Part shown: one piece after another, positions 21,201-33,510 of the stretch
Layout of the letters: every line of letters starts with the position of its first letter
How positions within the stretch are numbered: position 1 is the stretch's first letter
Source of the DNA: Rhabdophis nuchalis
Taxonomy: Eukaryota; Chordata; Lepidosauria; Squamata; Natricidae
Direction of reading: 5' to 3'
NCBI GenBank assembly: GCA_039707465.1
Contig: CM077643.1
Coordinates: forward strand, 377,940,419-378,004,418
Length of the DNA stretch: 64,000 nt
Translations under genes and position numbers: made by a program
The notes under the pieces: model-generated
What the model saw: only the letters and a program-made list of their open reading frames with translations
Told to the model about the DNA's origin: nothing
Databases searched by the model: none

Positions 21201-22150
21201 TCCTCCGTCTTTTGGAACTTCGGTATGGACAATATCCAAGATGGAGGATGGGCTGGGAGCATGGAAATGACTCGGGATATTCAGACTGTTGTCTATAAGA
21301 GTGAGAGGGGCATTTTTAGACTTGACTTCCAACAGCAAATATTTTTAGCTGACACTATTCACCTTTGTAAGCCTCCAGAACTTATTCTTGAACCAAGAGA
21401 TGTCTGTCATTTGTCCAAGCCTCAGCCTGGACAGGCTGAAGCCCGGAGGTACAAATATATTAATCAAGCTAGGAATCAGATTCTCTGACAGTCTACTTCT
21501 TTAATAAGAAATAGAAATGTCTCAAACATTTAGAATTTCTTTTTTCATCAGTTTCTTGGTTTCTGGGAGACCTTTGCTTATATTGCCAAAACAGCAATGA
21601 TAGAACGTAGAACCTCTGTAGCATTCCTAGCAAGTGTAATAAAACTGTACACATGATTTTCTTAAGCTGCATGATAACAATATTCTTAAATTACATCCTC
21701 TTAGAAAAATAATTACAGTATTCCCATGTGGAGAGAATCTATCCTTTGGAAAGGAAGATCAGGGTTTAAAAAAGTTAAATTAATTTCAAAATAGTAAGAC
21801 CTTTTTTAGAGTTGCCAAGAGGATCGTAATGGAAGCAAATATGTTTTTTCTGATTAATCCTCCTCTGGAGGAGATTGTCTTAAACTCAGGGTATTTTTAC
21901 TTTTGGGTCTATATAGTATAATGTATGTAAATATTACTATTAATAACCTCACTAGAAAATTATTCCCTGTCATGGATAGCTTAACGCTACCCATTATTAC
22001 AGTGAGACAAAATTATCCAGAGAGAAGAGGCATTTTTAAGCATAAAAATACTATTGTAAAAAATCAGAGAGGAGCTGGCCAGGGCATTCTAGACGTTGAA
22101 ATCCACACATCTAAAAATTGTCAAAATTGAGAAATGTTGGTCTAAAAATC
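21201..22150. other. Unique DNA with a MITE scrap
   Basis: At 22073-22140 (GAGCTGGCCAGGGCATTC..GAGAAATGTTGG) is a half copy of the palindromic AACTTCAACTCCCAG-type MITE. No gene was seen. Confidence 0.45.
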
Positions 22151-22151
22151 C

Positions 22152-22680
22152 CAAAGACACTTTTTCAAGAGGCAATTGGACTTTCTAGTTTTTCTTTGAA
22201 GATGTTTCACTTCTCATTCAAGAAGCTTCTTCAGCCCAGATGAGAAGTGAAAAATCTTCAAAGAAAAATTGGAAAGTCCAACTGCCTCTTGAAAAAGCAC
22301 CTCTGGAACAGTGGTGGGTTTCAAAAAATTTTAGAACCTACTCTGTAGGTGTGGCCTATTTTGTGGGCGTGGCTTGGAAACTCATTTAACAACACTCTTG
22401 CTTAGCAACCAAAATTTTGGACTCAATTGTGATGATAAATTCTTTCTTTCTTTCTTTCTTTCTTTCCTTTCTTCCTTCCTTTCCTTTCCTTCCCATTGGG
22501 TCACTGGCAGCGGCGGGCCAGATTTACTTCCAGGTACGCCGGTGGAACCCCCTCTCACTGGTTCTCTAAATTTCCCCAACCGGCTCTCGCGAGTAGGTGC
22601 GAGCCTGCAGAAACCCACCACTGCTCTGGAACAACCATGACCTGGATGACTGAGAATCTCCGTAGACATTGGTCTTTAAG
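22152..22680. mobile_element. Palindromic MITE, interrupted by a hAT MITE
   Basis: 22152-22300 is a long imperfect hairpin: CAAGAGGCAATTGGACTTTC..AGAAGCTTCTTCAGC folds onto GAGAAGTG..GAAAGTCCAACTGCCTCTTG. It continues after the inserted hAT element (22309-22623) with ACAACCATGACCTGGATGACTG and GAGAATCTCCGTAGACAT. Relatives are at 37925-38110 and 56813-56945. Confidence 0.75.
22309..22623. mobile_element. hAT-like MITE with perfect target duplication
   Basis: Starts CAGTGGTGGGTTTC and ends GAAACCCACCACTG. The 8-bp duplication CTCTGGAA is perfect (22301-22308 and 22624-22631). The interior contains a TTTC/TTCC tract at 22440-22498. Same subfamily as 1021-1410. Confidence 0.93.
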
Positions 22681-22908
22681 CATAAGCACAAGCTCTCACT
22701 GATGAGTAGCTACTGATATTAGAAACTATTTTATTGAATTGGCTTATTTTATCTGCCCAACAACAGTGTGAGATTTTATACTGCCAAAGTAATGTTGTTC
22801 AGAGTATTATAAAATCTTGCTGATTAATTATTACATTCATCTGAAAATCAATATCAAACCAGCAATCCCTAAGGCTGAATAAAGATTTACATGCAGATTA
22901 CCTCAGTG
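22681..22908. other. Unique spacer
   Basis: AT-rich, nothing recognised. Confidence 0.4.
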
Positions 22909-23068
22909 CAGTGGTGGGATTCAAAATTTGTTACTACCGGTTCTGTGGGCGTGGCTTTGTGGGCGTGGCAGGGGAAGGCTACTGCAAAGTCCCCATTCCC
23001 TCCCCACTCTTAAAATTTCCACTACCAGTTCTCCAGAACCTGTCAGAAGTCACTGAATACCACCTCTG
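22909..23068. mobile_element. Short hAT-like MITE with perfect target duplication
   Basis: Starts CAGTGGTGGGATTCAAAATTT, ends CACTGAATACCACCTCTG, and is flanked by CCTCAGTG at 22901-22908 and 23069-23076. Internal deletion derivative of the 19387 type. Confidence 0.9.
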
Positions 23069-23076
23069 CCTCAGTG

Positions 23077-23891
23077 CCAATCTATTTCAACTATCCACTC
23101 TATTATTGCAGGTCAAAGATGGCAGATTTCTACTGAGATATACAGCATTCACTTTTTATCTCACAATCTAATCACTGGCCTTCTCATATAATCACACTCT
23201 TCTTTCATTTCATCTTACATCAAACTTTAGGGGAGCTCTTTAGGGGAGGGTTTAATTCTTTAGGGGAGTTGTTTTGCTCTTAAGGTCTCATAGACATTTG
23301 TACCCCATTTTTAATTATTTCCCCAACCGATCTTGAACTAGAAGGAAGACAAAGAGATATATATTTGAATTTATTTCATTAGCTCTGTATTCTCTCAATT
23401 TCAAGGAAAATCAGATAAAAGAGTTTATCAAAAGTCTGGTTTTAATTGACTGATCAATAGCCCTGAAAGGCAGATGCCTGAGTCATCATTCATTGCTGCT
23501 TAATAATACAAATGAGCATCTTGCTCAATGCAGTCAGTCAGACAGGGCAACTGACATCTGCTCACAAGTGCCACTTTTGACACCTCCCTGACACAGTTCA
23601 CTCAACGTGACTGGCCTGCCTTGTGCGCTCCATTAACCTGGATGGGTAAGATATCAATTACATACTCTTTGTATAATTCTAAAGGGATTATACTACAAAT
23701 ATATTCTGAGTGATAGACATAAATAATGGCTAGAGGGAAATCATGGTAACAACCAAATTAATTGGAGTGGTGAGCCCCCCTTGGCTCTATGGGTAAAGTG
23801 CAGATTTGTAGCATCTGTTTTGTTTGTTATTAGCACCTCTTGAGCTGGATCTTGAGCTGGAGCCAACTGCAAGATAGGATCTCAGTGCAAT
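23077..23891. other. Unique DNA, no gene seen
   Basis: No recognisable element or exon. Confidence 0.45.
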
Positions 23892-25452
23892 AGAAAGAAT
23901 AGAATAACAGAGTTGGAAGGGACCTTGAAAGTCTTTTGTCCAATCTCCTACCTAGGCAGGAAATCCTACACCACTTAAGGCAAATGGTTGTACAACATCT
24001 TCTTAAAAATTTCCAGCGTTGGAGCATTCACAACTTCTGGAAGCAAATTGTTCCACTGATTAATTGTTCTGACTGTCAGGAAATTTCTCTTCAATTCTAA
24101 GTTGCTTCTCTCCTTGATTAGTTTCCACCCATTGCTTCTTGTTCCACCCTCAGGTGCTTTGGGAAATAGTTTGACTCCCTCTTCTTTGTGGCACCCTCCT
24201 GAGATATTGGAACACTGCTATCATGTCTCCCCTAGTCCTCCTTTTCATTAAACTAGACATACACAGTTCCTGCAACAATTCTTCGAGTTTTAGCCTCCAG
24301 TCCCCTAATCATATTTGTTGCTCTTCTCTGCACTCTTTCCAGAGTCTCCACATCTTTTATACATGGTGGCGACCAAAAGTGAATGCAGTATTCCAAGTGT
24401 GGCCTTACCAAGGCATTATAAAGTAGTATTAAAACTTCACATGATCTTGATTCTATCCCTCTGTTTATACAGCCTAGAAATGTGTTGACTTTTTTGGCAG
24501 CTGCTGCACACTGCTGGCTCATATTTAAATGGTTGTCCATTAGGATTCCAAGTTCCCTCTCACATTTACTACTATTGAGCAAGGTACCACATATACTGTA
24601 CCCGTGCATTTGGCTTTTCTTGCCTAAATGTAGAACCTTACATTTTTCACCATTAAATTTAATTTTGTTAGATAGCACCCAATGTTCAATTTTCAATGTT
24701 CAATGTTCAAGATCCTTCTGTATCTTAAGCCTATCTTCTGGAGTGTTGGCTATTCCTGCTAGCTTGGTGTCATCTCCAAATTTGATGACTTCCCCATCCA
24801 AATCATTGATAAAGATGTTGAAGAGTACTGGGCCTAAAACAGAGCCTTGGGGGACTCCACTGCATACTTCCCTCCATGTAGATGCAGTTCCATTGAGGAC
24901 TACATGTTCAGTGCGGTTGGTCAGCCAGTTACGAATCCATCTGGTGGTGATGCTGTCTAACCCACATTTTTCTACTTTATCTAGTAGTAGGTTATGGTCT
25001 ACTTTATCAAATGCCTTATTGAAGTCCAAGTAAATTATATCAACAGCATTCCTCTGGTCCACTGATTTTGTCACTTTGTCAAAGAATGCAATAAGATTAG
25101 TCTGGCATGATCTGTTTTTATCAAACCCTTGTTGGCTTTTGGTTATTATTTTGTTTACTTCTAGGTGTTCGCTGATTCGTTGCTTGATTATCTTTTCAAC
25201 AATTTCCCCCAGTATTGAGGGCAAGCTGATAGGTCTATAGTTTCTTGGATCTATTTTTTTTTCCTTTTTTGAAGATGGGAACCACATCAGCTCTTTTCCA
25301 ATCCTCTGGCAGTTCCCCAGTGCTCCAGGATCTCTGAAAGATATAGTTCAATGGTTCTGAGATCTTGTATGCCAGTTCCTTCAGAACACCCTGGGGTGTA
25401 ATCCATCTGGTCCTGGTGATTTGAATTCGTCTAGGGTAGACAGGTGCTTACT
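23892..25452 (-). mobile_element. CR1 LINE, antisense, decayed
   Basis: Same CR1 family as 5149-6712 and truncated at almost the same internal point (just upstream of the CACCTGTCTACC segment). The 3' end, at the left, reads GACTTTCAAGGTCCC..AACTCTGTTATTCTATTC on the minus strand. The coding frame is broken at about 24697 by a short repeated TTCAATG unit, and motif C reads FGDD instead of FADD. Several residues are missing before it ([11 protein letters not shown] against NDLNEGINGELIKFA). It cannot encode a working enzyme. Confidence 0.92.
24253..25287 (-). pseudogene. CR1 reverse transcriptase remnant, two frames
   Basis: Two minus-strand frames, 25287-24700 (RT fingers and palm, including [13 protein letters not shown] and [11 protein letters not shown]) and 24696-24253 (C-terminal RPHLEYCIHFWSP), are consecutive pieces of one protein. 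A frameshift lies at the small TTCAATG tandem repeat around 24690-24710. The second catalytic block is FGDD, with both Asp kept. Confidence 0.85.
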
Positions 25453-26298
25453 TACCATTTTCTTCCATATTTAAATTTGTGTTCCTAAGATGTGCACTTA
25501 CATTAAGAAACAGACCTTTTCTAGATCTATACTTTTTCCAGGAAGATCTTTTGGTTACTGGAATAAAACCAATAATCCTCCTGCATAAAAATTATGCCAG
25601 GTTCAAAGGACATATAAGAAGGAAATATTTATAGGTTGTGTTTGTTGTTGAAGGCATCGAAAACTGTGCTGATGTAATCTAGAGATCATTCTCAGATCAG
25701 TGATCCGACTTCAATTTTCTTTTGTGCCATACATTCTTGGTAATCTTGCCACATTTTGGGTAAACTCAAGCATGAGGAAGATCTATTCTAGCTTCTTTTA
25801 GCTGAAGCAGCAAAAGAATCTATTTTCTTCTTTAGTGCTATTTTCATTACATAGATGAGCATCAGTCTCTTTCAGCATTAGATGGAGATCCCAGGAAATA
25901 AGAAAATAAAAAAGGAAAGAAACTGCATCTGCTATCACTAAAACGATTGTTTACCCTGCTATCATCATTCCCATGTAGGCAAAAGATATATATTTTTTCT
26001 CAAGGACAACTGTAATTTACCAGGCTAGGGAAAAGTTTGTTATAACATAAATTAGCATCCTCTTGTTTGACAGAAAACAACACAAAAATGGTGCACAAAA
26101 ATTTATTTCTGTAGGTTTTAATCTTTCTTAAATATAATATTCTCTAATCCATTCAGGACTTTAAGATCCAAATTGCACCATCTTAAAAGAGACAGCCTTC
26201 ATTGCCACTGATGAATTTCAATGAAGTTTTGCACTGTGGTTGGTGTTGGTGTTGCTGTGATTATTGAGAAAATAGAGTACTTATAATTTTACAACTTA
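25453..26298. other. Unique DNA, no gene seen
   Basis: AT-rich without recognised elements. Confidence 0.45.
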
Positions 26299-26299
26299 T

Positions 26300-26538
26300 T
26301 TCCTTTTCAATGAGCTGTGGAGGCGCAGTGGTTAGAATGCAGTACTGCAGGTTACTTCTGCTGCTTGCAGTTTGGCAGTTCGATTCTCACTGGCTCAAGG
26401 TTGACTCAGCTTTTTATCCTGTCAGTAAAATGAGGACCCAGATTATTGGAGGCAATATGCTGACTCTGTAAACCGCTTAGAGAGAGCCGTAAAGAACTGT
26501 GAAGTGGTATATAAGTCTTAATGCTATTGCTATGGGGA
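26300..26538 (+). mobile_element. tRNA-derived SINE of Sauria type
   Basis: GAGCTGTGGAGGCGCAGTGG and TTAGAATGCAGTACTGCAGG form the tRNA-like head with an A-box-like GCGCAGTGGTTAG. GCAGTTCGATTCTC is the B box. The body has CTCAAGGTTGACTCAGC, AAAATGAGGACCCAGATT and TGTAAACCGCTTAGAGAG. The 3' end is GTGGTATATAAGTCTTAATGC followed by TATTGCTAT. Nearly full length. I recognise the architecture from squamate genomes; the name is by recall. Confidence 0.85.
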
Positions 26539-28480
26539 TGAGAACTATCTGTAAGCAGAGGAAATGACTCCACTTTGGGAATATGATTTCCCCTGTAACA
26601 TTTAATTAATTCAAATTGGCACATTGTATTACCAACAATGGCCACAGGTGTAGGCTTGAGGCCAAGCTAGTTCTGAAAGGACCATAATTCTCTGCCTTAC
26701 TATGCATTTTGCTTCTTCGGGAACCCTGGAATTTTGACATTCAGCTTCTCAGGTTAGAAGACTGAAAAATACTCCTTTTTACGCTATATCTGCCATTCAA
26801 AGCAGATGCCGCTTGGCCAGCTGAAGTTGATATCTGCGAGTGTTCATACCAAATAATTATGTTGTGTGTGTGTGTTTAATATTTATAATTACCTAGGGTC
26901 ACTTATGAGAGATGGGTGGCTATATAAATCATAATAATTCATTAATTAAATCCACACGGTAATGTGTAGGAAACATTTCTCTTTATTTTACTGTAAAGGT
27001 TCAGGTTCTAGCCTTCACGATTACAGGAACAAAGAGAAAGATGACATACAAAGATTGCTCTACTCAAGGATAAACCATCTCTTCTAGAAGCATCGCCTCC
27101 AACTAACAGCAACTAGTCAAGGTCACTTTACAAAAGGTGTTTTGATAGTCCTGTTTTCTTAGTTTATTCTGCATGCAAAGTAGGTACTTTGCCATTGCAT
27201 GTCTGTTAGCAAGTGAACAAAGAGCTGGGTATTTTCCAGGAACATGAAGTTCAAAAATATATTCTAACATGTGTAATCAGCAGGTTCACTACTTGCTTTC
27301 TACTAGCAGCGCTCTACCATTCTCATCTGCCACTTCACTTCCTGGAGCTCTTCAGGAACAAACAGCTTTCCTTGAATTAACCAGCAGGGAGAGATTACTC
27401 AGGAGCAGAAGAATTGCCCACTAGAGCCTCAAAAGGTCTCTGGAAACTCAATAGTTCTATTAGATGCTTAGGACAGATTGATTGCATAGATGTCTTCTCC
27501 CTATGCAAATTGATGGCTTTGTTTGCTCCTAAAGCAATCAGATGGTGATCTGACTATGATAAGGGATATATTTTAATGTTTCATCCACTCGGGTCACATT
27601 GCCTCCGCCTAGTGACAAACACCAGATCAAGTGTTTAGCGTTCTACATGAGTCAGATTCTTAATATGTGTAAAAGTGACCTTGGGAAATGTATGAGGGAG
27701 CCTTTAATGGGGAGTGGGGAGGAACAAGCAAGGATTAAGAGACTGGACAGTCCACAGTTAAAAAGAAGCATGAGAAGAACTCAAATTAACTCCACCTTGA
27801 TTTTATTTACTGTAAGATAGGGCCAACATAGATATGCTTTCAGAATTTGTGTTATTATATCCTAAGACAATAAAGTAGCTTTCCTGGGATCCCCATCTGT
27901 CTGAAGGGCTAACATGAGCTCAAGAGCAGAAGAGAATAGAATGTATATTACTGAGCAGTTCAAGGTAGGCTTGGTTTAAGTGGATATCTTTGTGGGAGTT
28001 TAACCATTGTTTTGGCATTCTTTTAGCAGTTGTATGAACAAGGCCTCCTCTTACGCCATAATATGATTTATGTAAGATCTTATGTAAACACATAATGAAA
28101 ACAATCTGACATTTAACATGTTGGATGAATCCAGGAAGCAATAGCTGCCATTTATTTATTATGAACAATCTATGTGCGTATCCTTGTGTATTTCTATCCT
28201 AAGATTCTGAAAAGTGTACAATGATGAAAACAATTTCAAAAGACATTTAAACCAGATGTAATAACAATACATGATGCTCACCAATCTAACAGACATAAAG
28301 AGCCATTTTAAATAAAATAATGGCAGAAAAGAATAATCCAGGTGTTAAGTCTGAGGGCAGAATAGTCTACGAAGTGGGGGCCGAAACAGATATTATTTTC
28401 TATTCCATACATCCGTAAGATCACATCATGATGGTTTCTTGAGCAAACCCATTCTGGGGGTCCTCAGAACAGGTAGGTTC
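26539..28480. other. Unique DNA, no gene seen
   Basis: A short (TG)n run lies at 26862-26874. There are no recognised elements and no frame with splice context. Confidence 0.45.
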
Positions 28481-28535
28481 ACTGTAGATTAGACAGTCTT
28501 ACAGTATTTAGTTGGGCAGGTGTTGCAACATCTAC

Positions 28536-28684
28536 CTTCCATGGGAGCTCTCCAAGGTCCTACAGAACCTTCAGTTCCTTGGTTAATGCTCTGCTGCTTG
28601 ATGCTGTACAGCCCAATTGTCTTCTCCAGAGGCGGCTTAGGTCTTGTTGGCTCCACATCAACCAGAAGAAGACGCTGCTCTCTC
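28536..28684 (-). other. Candidate exon on the minus strand
   Basis: On the minus strand a 149-base segment lies between an acceptor-like TGTATGTGTAG and a donor-like GGAAG/GTAGAT. One frame stays open across it (LLLVDVEPTRPKPPLEKTIG, then LYSIKQQSINQG, GSVGPWRAP) and beyond. The codon choice looks more protein-like than the neighbouring frames, but I do not recognise the peptide. If the donor is ignored the frame runs on through RCCNTCPTKYCKTV to a stop, so a terminal exon is also possible. No promoter or second exon was found. Confidence 0.22.
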
Positions 28685-28764
28685 CTACACATACAACCAC
28701 ATCCACAGATGTAAGAATAAAATCCCTGCACTTCATTTGACAACCCCCACCCAATTTTTCCCAA

Positions 28765-31644
28765 TTGACAGCATCATTATTTATTGCTCTCTGTACTTCC
28801 TTGTTTTTTGCCTGCTTGCCTCAGGCTGTTCTACACTGTTTCATCCTCCCCCTTGAAAGGCTTTTGGCACCGTTCTCTGTTCTCTGGAACAGTCTAACCA
28901 GGCATCCTAATAATTACTCAAGGATTTAAGGATGCCAAGTTCTGACAGCCTTTTTCTAAAGATGTCCTTGGCCCACAGAAATTATGTGGAACTACTGCAG
29001 TCCATCCAAAGGAACTGCTGCAGCGGCTATCACTGCTACTGACAAAGTCTCTTGGTATTTGGGGGAGAGGGAGGGAGAGGAGTAAAGGGTGAAATGTTTA
29101 CACTGAGAAATAGCCCTTCAGACTCAACACCTTCTCCATTTTAATCTCGCTTCAGAACATTTGTGTCAGCATCACCCGCTCCCCAAATGCACACCTCTTG
29201 CTTGCTGTTTCACATTCAGAATAAAGACCAAAAATAGCCTGGAGGAACGCAGGAATCTGCAAGCAATGGAAATTGAGCCCCAGAGATCCCTGCCCCACCA
29301 ACTGCTCAGAAACAGGCCCTGCTGCTGTTATTGATGCTACTGCGTTTTCCCCACCCCTTTCTTTATTTTATGGCTCAGTGACTTGTTTGCATTTGCATGG
29401 ACTCCTCTGGTGGCTTAACCTGGAAAACCAAGTGGCAATTGCTTAATTAATTCAACAAGGAGGCTGACTGGAACTAAGTACCTTCTCTTGGCAATATTTC
29501 TTCTCTTCTTTTGCTGACCAAAGTGGTAGAGTCTCTTTCGCTCAAGGTTGTAGAAAAGAATAAACAGGGAAAGGTGTTCATCTCACTTCTCCCCCTTCCC
29601 CCCCATTCAATACAAAGTGAAAAAACCTTTGGTGCACGGTGATGGAAAAGTTATTTCTATCACATCCTCTGGGACAGCCATTTCAGAATGATGGAAATTG
29701 TATGCAAACATAGGCGAAAAATGACATTTTGGGAACTAGACTTGTCGTCAGTTGTGGAAGTAATGATTCTTGGTCATTTCAGCTTATATATAAACACAAA
29801 CATCAATCTCTTTCAACCTCACCAAGGCTGCACACCAAGAGGTGAGCTTCTCTATTCATTTCCAAAAATGTGCATCCTGTGAGGCCTGCAGTTTTCTTTT
29901 GGATCTTTGGCCTGCCGCACTTTCTATTATTCTACTATGCCTTTTTCTATTGTGGGGAAATGGGAGGGGGAGTTGTATGGAGTTACTTAATGTGTAGCCA
30001 AAACAAAATTCCTTCTAGAAAGCCAAGGTCATCCTTTGTCTCTGCACCTCTGCACCTGACCAGAACTGGATGGGTGGAACTACAAGCATGGCAGTGGAAG
30101 ATTGGATCATGTGAGGGATTTGTGGGTGTGGGGCAAGATCTTGAACTTTCAACTAGGTGGGGAAAGCTGGGAAGCTTTCAGATTCGGGTTTCCCCAGATG
30201 TGGCAACATGGCTCTCTTAATAAATTGGAACTTTGAGCAATACTTTGCCTTAGACTCTGATTTATTTTTGGATGCTATTTGGAACCCTGACACATCCCTT
30301 TTCAAGCTGTATCTTCCATGGAATTTTAAGAATACCCATTCACATTCTTAGAGAGTGTCCAAACAGCTGAGGCCAAGAATCCTTGTAAACAAACTAGTAA
30401 GATAAGTTAATAGCAGTAGTAGTATTATCTTAGTACAAATCCCTACTTGCAAAGGGAAAGCTGAGAAATCCACTTAAGAAAATCAAGCAACTTTACATCT
30501 GTGTTAGATTTGAAACCAAAGAGTTGTAGGCCTGTGATGCAAGGCTGAACTGTATTCATATTTTTCTGTGATGTGGCCAATAACAAATGCTCTACTATGA
30601 TAACTCCTGCTTACCTATGGCTGCAGGAGAAGATACAATCAAAACAGAAAAAATGGATAAGAAACATCAAGAAGGGCTCTACTTAACCATCTGCTCCTCT
30701 TGTAGATATGACAATCAAATCTCTTAAATGGGAATGCGAATAGGGCCAAGAAGACAGATGGGAGGGACCCTGAAGCTAAACTGAGGCCCTAGCCCAGATT
30801 CTATTTATGCATGATGGAACTATAAGAAACCACTCTCCACTGAGCTAAGGTTGCAGAAACTCTTGCTGGTCTTTAGACCATACCAGTCTTTGAATGATGT
30901 GTTAAGGATTATACCCACAAACTGAACAGCCAGTCCATGGGGAAGGTGGAATTTATCTTTGGCTCTACATCATGGGAGAGTGCTTTGTGGACTTCAAAAG
31001 GGATTCTGGCAAACAGCATAAAGCCCCATTCCCCTAAACTCTTTAAACTTCTGCTCCAGCTCCTTCCTTTGTTTTAACTGGTACTGAATGCCATGTTTAT
31101 CTTTTTAATCTGTTCTGAAATGCCAGGGACTGTAACACACATTTACCAAACAACCAGGAACAGGGATACCTGTTTTCGCTAAATACATTTAATTTGGTGA
31201 GGTTACTCCTGGGTAAATTGAGATTGAATAAGATTGTACATTTAATTAATAAGATTTACCCTCAAGTATTAATATGATTTCAAATTAGATCTTTTGTCTC
31301 TCTTGTCACTTTTTCTATAGCCCTTAGATTTATACTGGCCCCTACTAATGCCCATAAAAGTTAGGTGACCATGTTTGCACTGCAAACATTCCTATGATCT
31401 CTAAATGGTAGGAAAAAGATACAGGATATTTAATTTTTTTGCTGTCACCTAATGCTGCCTTGGAGTTTTGCAGCCCATACATTGACAGATCTACAATAGA
31501 AGTTCTAGTAGGAACCTCATAGATATTATATAAACATTTTGGAGATATGTTTATCAACTACCACCATTCCCAGCCATGACAGCTAACCTAGGGTAGGTCA
31601 TGATGGATTTTCTTTTCCCAACAGTTTTGCTTTTGTTGATCCCT
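28765..31644. other. Unique DNA, no gene seen
   Basis: Slightly more GC than its surroundings between 28.9 and 29.6 kb, but with no CpG island and no mobile element I can name. Confidence 0.45.
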
Positions 31645-31735
31645 TTAGATAGGTAAGCCAGGGATTGAATCCATGTACTTGCAAGGCGATGCTCCATCAC
31701 GAGGCCATAACCCCTCGCGTCTTTTTGCTTGCTAC
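31645..31735 (-). mobile_element. tRNA-like SINE head or tRNA pseudogene
   Basis: On the minus strand TTATGGCCTCGTGATGGAGC resembles an A box region and ATGGATTCAATCCCTGG a B box, about 40 bp apart. No folded tRNA with all stems is evident. The flank TTACCTATCTAAAGGG could be SINE body. Confidence 0.4.
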
Positions 31736-31769
31736 AAGAAAGGATTCTCACACTGATAATTATGTCCAT

Positions 31770-32299
31770 TACAAACTATCTGCACTGCAGATGCCTGCAA
31801 TTATGGTGTCAGCATGAGGGACTGGGTTTGTAATCCTGGGAGTTCAGTGCCTCACTCCCTCCACTGAGATGAATTGTCTCTTTAGTTACAATAAATCCGA
31901 TTCTTGCTAATCATATATGACTTTAGGTGGCAGAGTGATGAGACTGTGAACTCAGATGAAACTTGGGTAAATAAGATTTAATGATCTATTTGCTACAACA
32001 AGAGGAGTTTTGCCAGTTTGGGAAATGCATTCTTAACTTAGAAGTGATGCTGCTCTATTAAACCACAAATAGAATGTGCAGCAAATATTTTAGTACAATG
32101 CAGTGTTCTTATTTAAGATAATAGCCATTCGTTTTGTAATGCTCTGTCTCTCTTCCATTAGTTTTCTTTTTTTTTCCATGCCAGTGAGTGGAATGGAAAA
32201 ATGAGTGAGTGAGTATGGAGGAAAATGATAATGAATTTCAACTGCTGTGAGAAACCACAGGGTTTTTTCCTTATAATTTGCGTTTGGGCTTGTACAATG
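31770..32299. other. Unique DNA, no gene seen
   Basis: Nothing recognised. Confidence 0.4.
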
Positions 32300-32301
32300 A
32301 T

Positions 32302-32367
<66 letters not shown>
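32300..32367. repeat. (ATC)n microsatellite, probable LINE tail
   Basis: About 22 pure ATC units. It abuts the 3' end of the antisense RTE-like coding segment, so it is most simply that element's (GAT)n tail. Confidence 0.9.
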
Positions 32368-32660
32368 TTAGCCATTGTCTATCCACTGCAGGATGAACAC
32401 CTCTTTCACATGTTTCCAACCAATATGTTCCTGAGATTTCTTTTGCCAATGGGGCCCACAATACTTGCTGAGATAATCTATCCATCTAGTTTTAGGTCTC
32501 TTTCGTGGATGTTTTTTATGAGGTGGGATCCATTATATGACTGCCTTGGTGTACCTGCCAACAGTTCTTCTTGCTATGTGACCATCCCATTTCAATACTT
32601 TTACTCTCTTCATGATATGATACTCCCTTTTCATGAAGGTGGATCAACTCACCTCTAGAC
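32368..32660 (-). mobile_element. RTE-like LINE C-terminal fragment, antisense
   Basis: Conceptual minus-strand reading gives KWDGHIARRTVGRYTKAV, a stop, WIPPHKKHPRKRPKTRWIDY, and later HVKEVFILQWIDNG before a stop next to the (GAT)n tail. The WDGHIAR..RY and KRP-RWIDYL spacing is the C-terminal signature of RTE-type LINEs (GHVAR..RW..GRP..RW). One in-frame stop and otherwise readable. Family membership beyond RTE-like is uncertain. Confidence 0.65.
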
Positions 32661-33061
32661 TGCATCCCTTTTGATTGCAGGCATGGCCATTCCATGCATT
32701 TGGAAAATTAGCCAACCAGAAAGAAGACTGGGACTTCTGGCATTGACATTTTCAATGAGATGGAAACTAGGTTTGGTACAGTGCAAGTTACATAGCCCAC
32801 AGAGCATTCTGAAGGTGCACTACCTCCAACACAGTTATTAAATTAAAGCCTTGCAGATTTACATATGCTGTATTTTTCCTCCTTTCCAAATTTGCATTCA
32901 GCTTCTCACCAGAAGCTTCATCTCTCAGCTTAGTTTTAACCCATTTCTGTTGAAATATTTATTTTCTTTTAAAACAAGCTGTAGCTTCTTTTATTTTTGG
33001 CCACATGGACAATGACTCTGATGGTACATTTAAAGCATCTAGTATAGATGTTCTCCAATAG
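32661..33061. other. Unique DNA, no gene seen
   Basis: Nothing recognised. Confidence 0.4.
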
Positions 33062-33069
33062 CAATATAA

Positions 33070-33510
33070 AGATGGAACAACCCCCATCTCTGGAGGGCCA
33101 GAGATGGGGGTTGTTCCTCCATCCTGGTCCTATTACACCTCTCGGCGGCTTTCGATACCATCGACCATGGTATCCTATTGCATCGGCTGGGGGGGTTGGG
33201 GGTGGGAGGCACCGTTTTGCGGTGGTTCTCCTCCTACCTCTCTGGCCGATCGCAATTTGTGTTGGCAGGGGGGCAGAGGTCGACCGCGAGACCCCTCACA
33301 TGTGGGGTGCCTCAGGGGTCGGTCCTCTCGCCCCTCCTGTTTAACACATACATGAAGCCGCTGGGTGAGATCATCCGTGGTTTTGGGGTAGAGTACCATC
33401 TATACGCTGACGACACCCAGCTGTATATATCTACCCCAGACCACCCCAACGATGCCGTAGCGGTGATGTGCCAGTGCCTGGAAGCCGTGCGGATCTGGAT
33501 GCATTACAGT
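33070..33510 (+). mobile_element. L2 LINE RT fragment with fold-back 5' end
   Basis: Encodes [53 protein letters not shown] and LYADDTQLY up to CLEAVRIWM, clean L2 RT sequence over about 140 codons. Its left edge is a hairpin: GATGGAACAACCCCC (33070 on) is the complement of the L2 sequence GGGGGTTGTTCC just to the right, pivoting on CTCTGGAGGGCCAGAG. The segment has no 3' end of its own. Confidence 0.87.

Noticed and set aside
28489..28570. Cys-rich end RCCNTCPTKYC as an insulin/relaxin A-chain
   Set aside because: The family needs CC-x3-C-x8-C; the spacing here is CC-x2-C-x4-C, and no B chain or signal peptide was seen.
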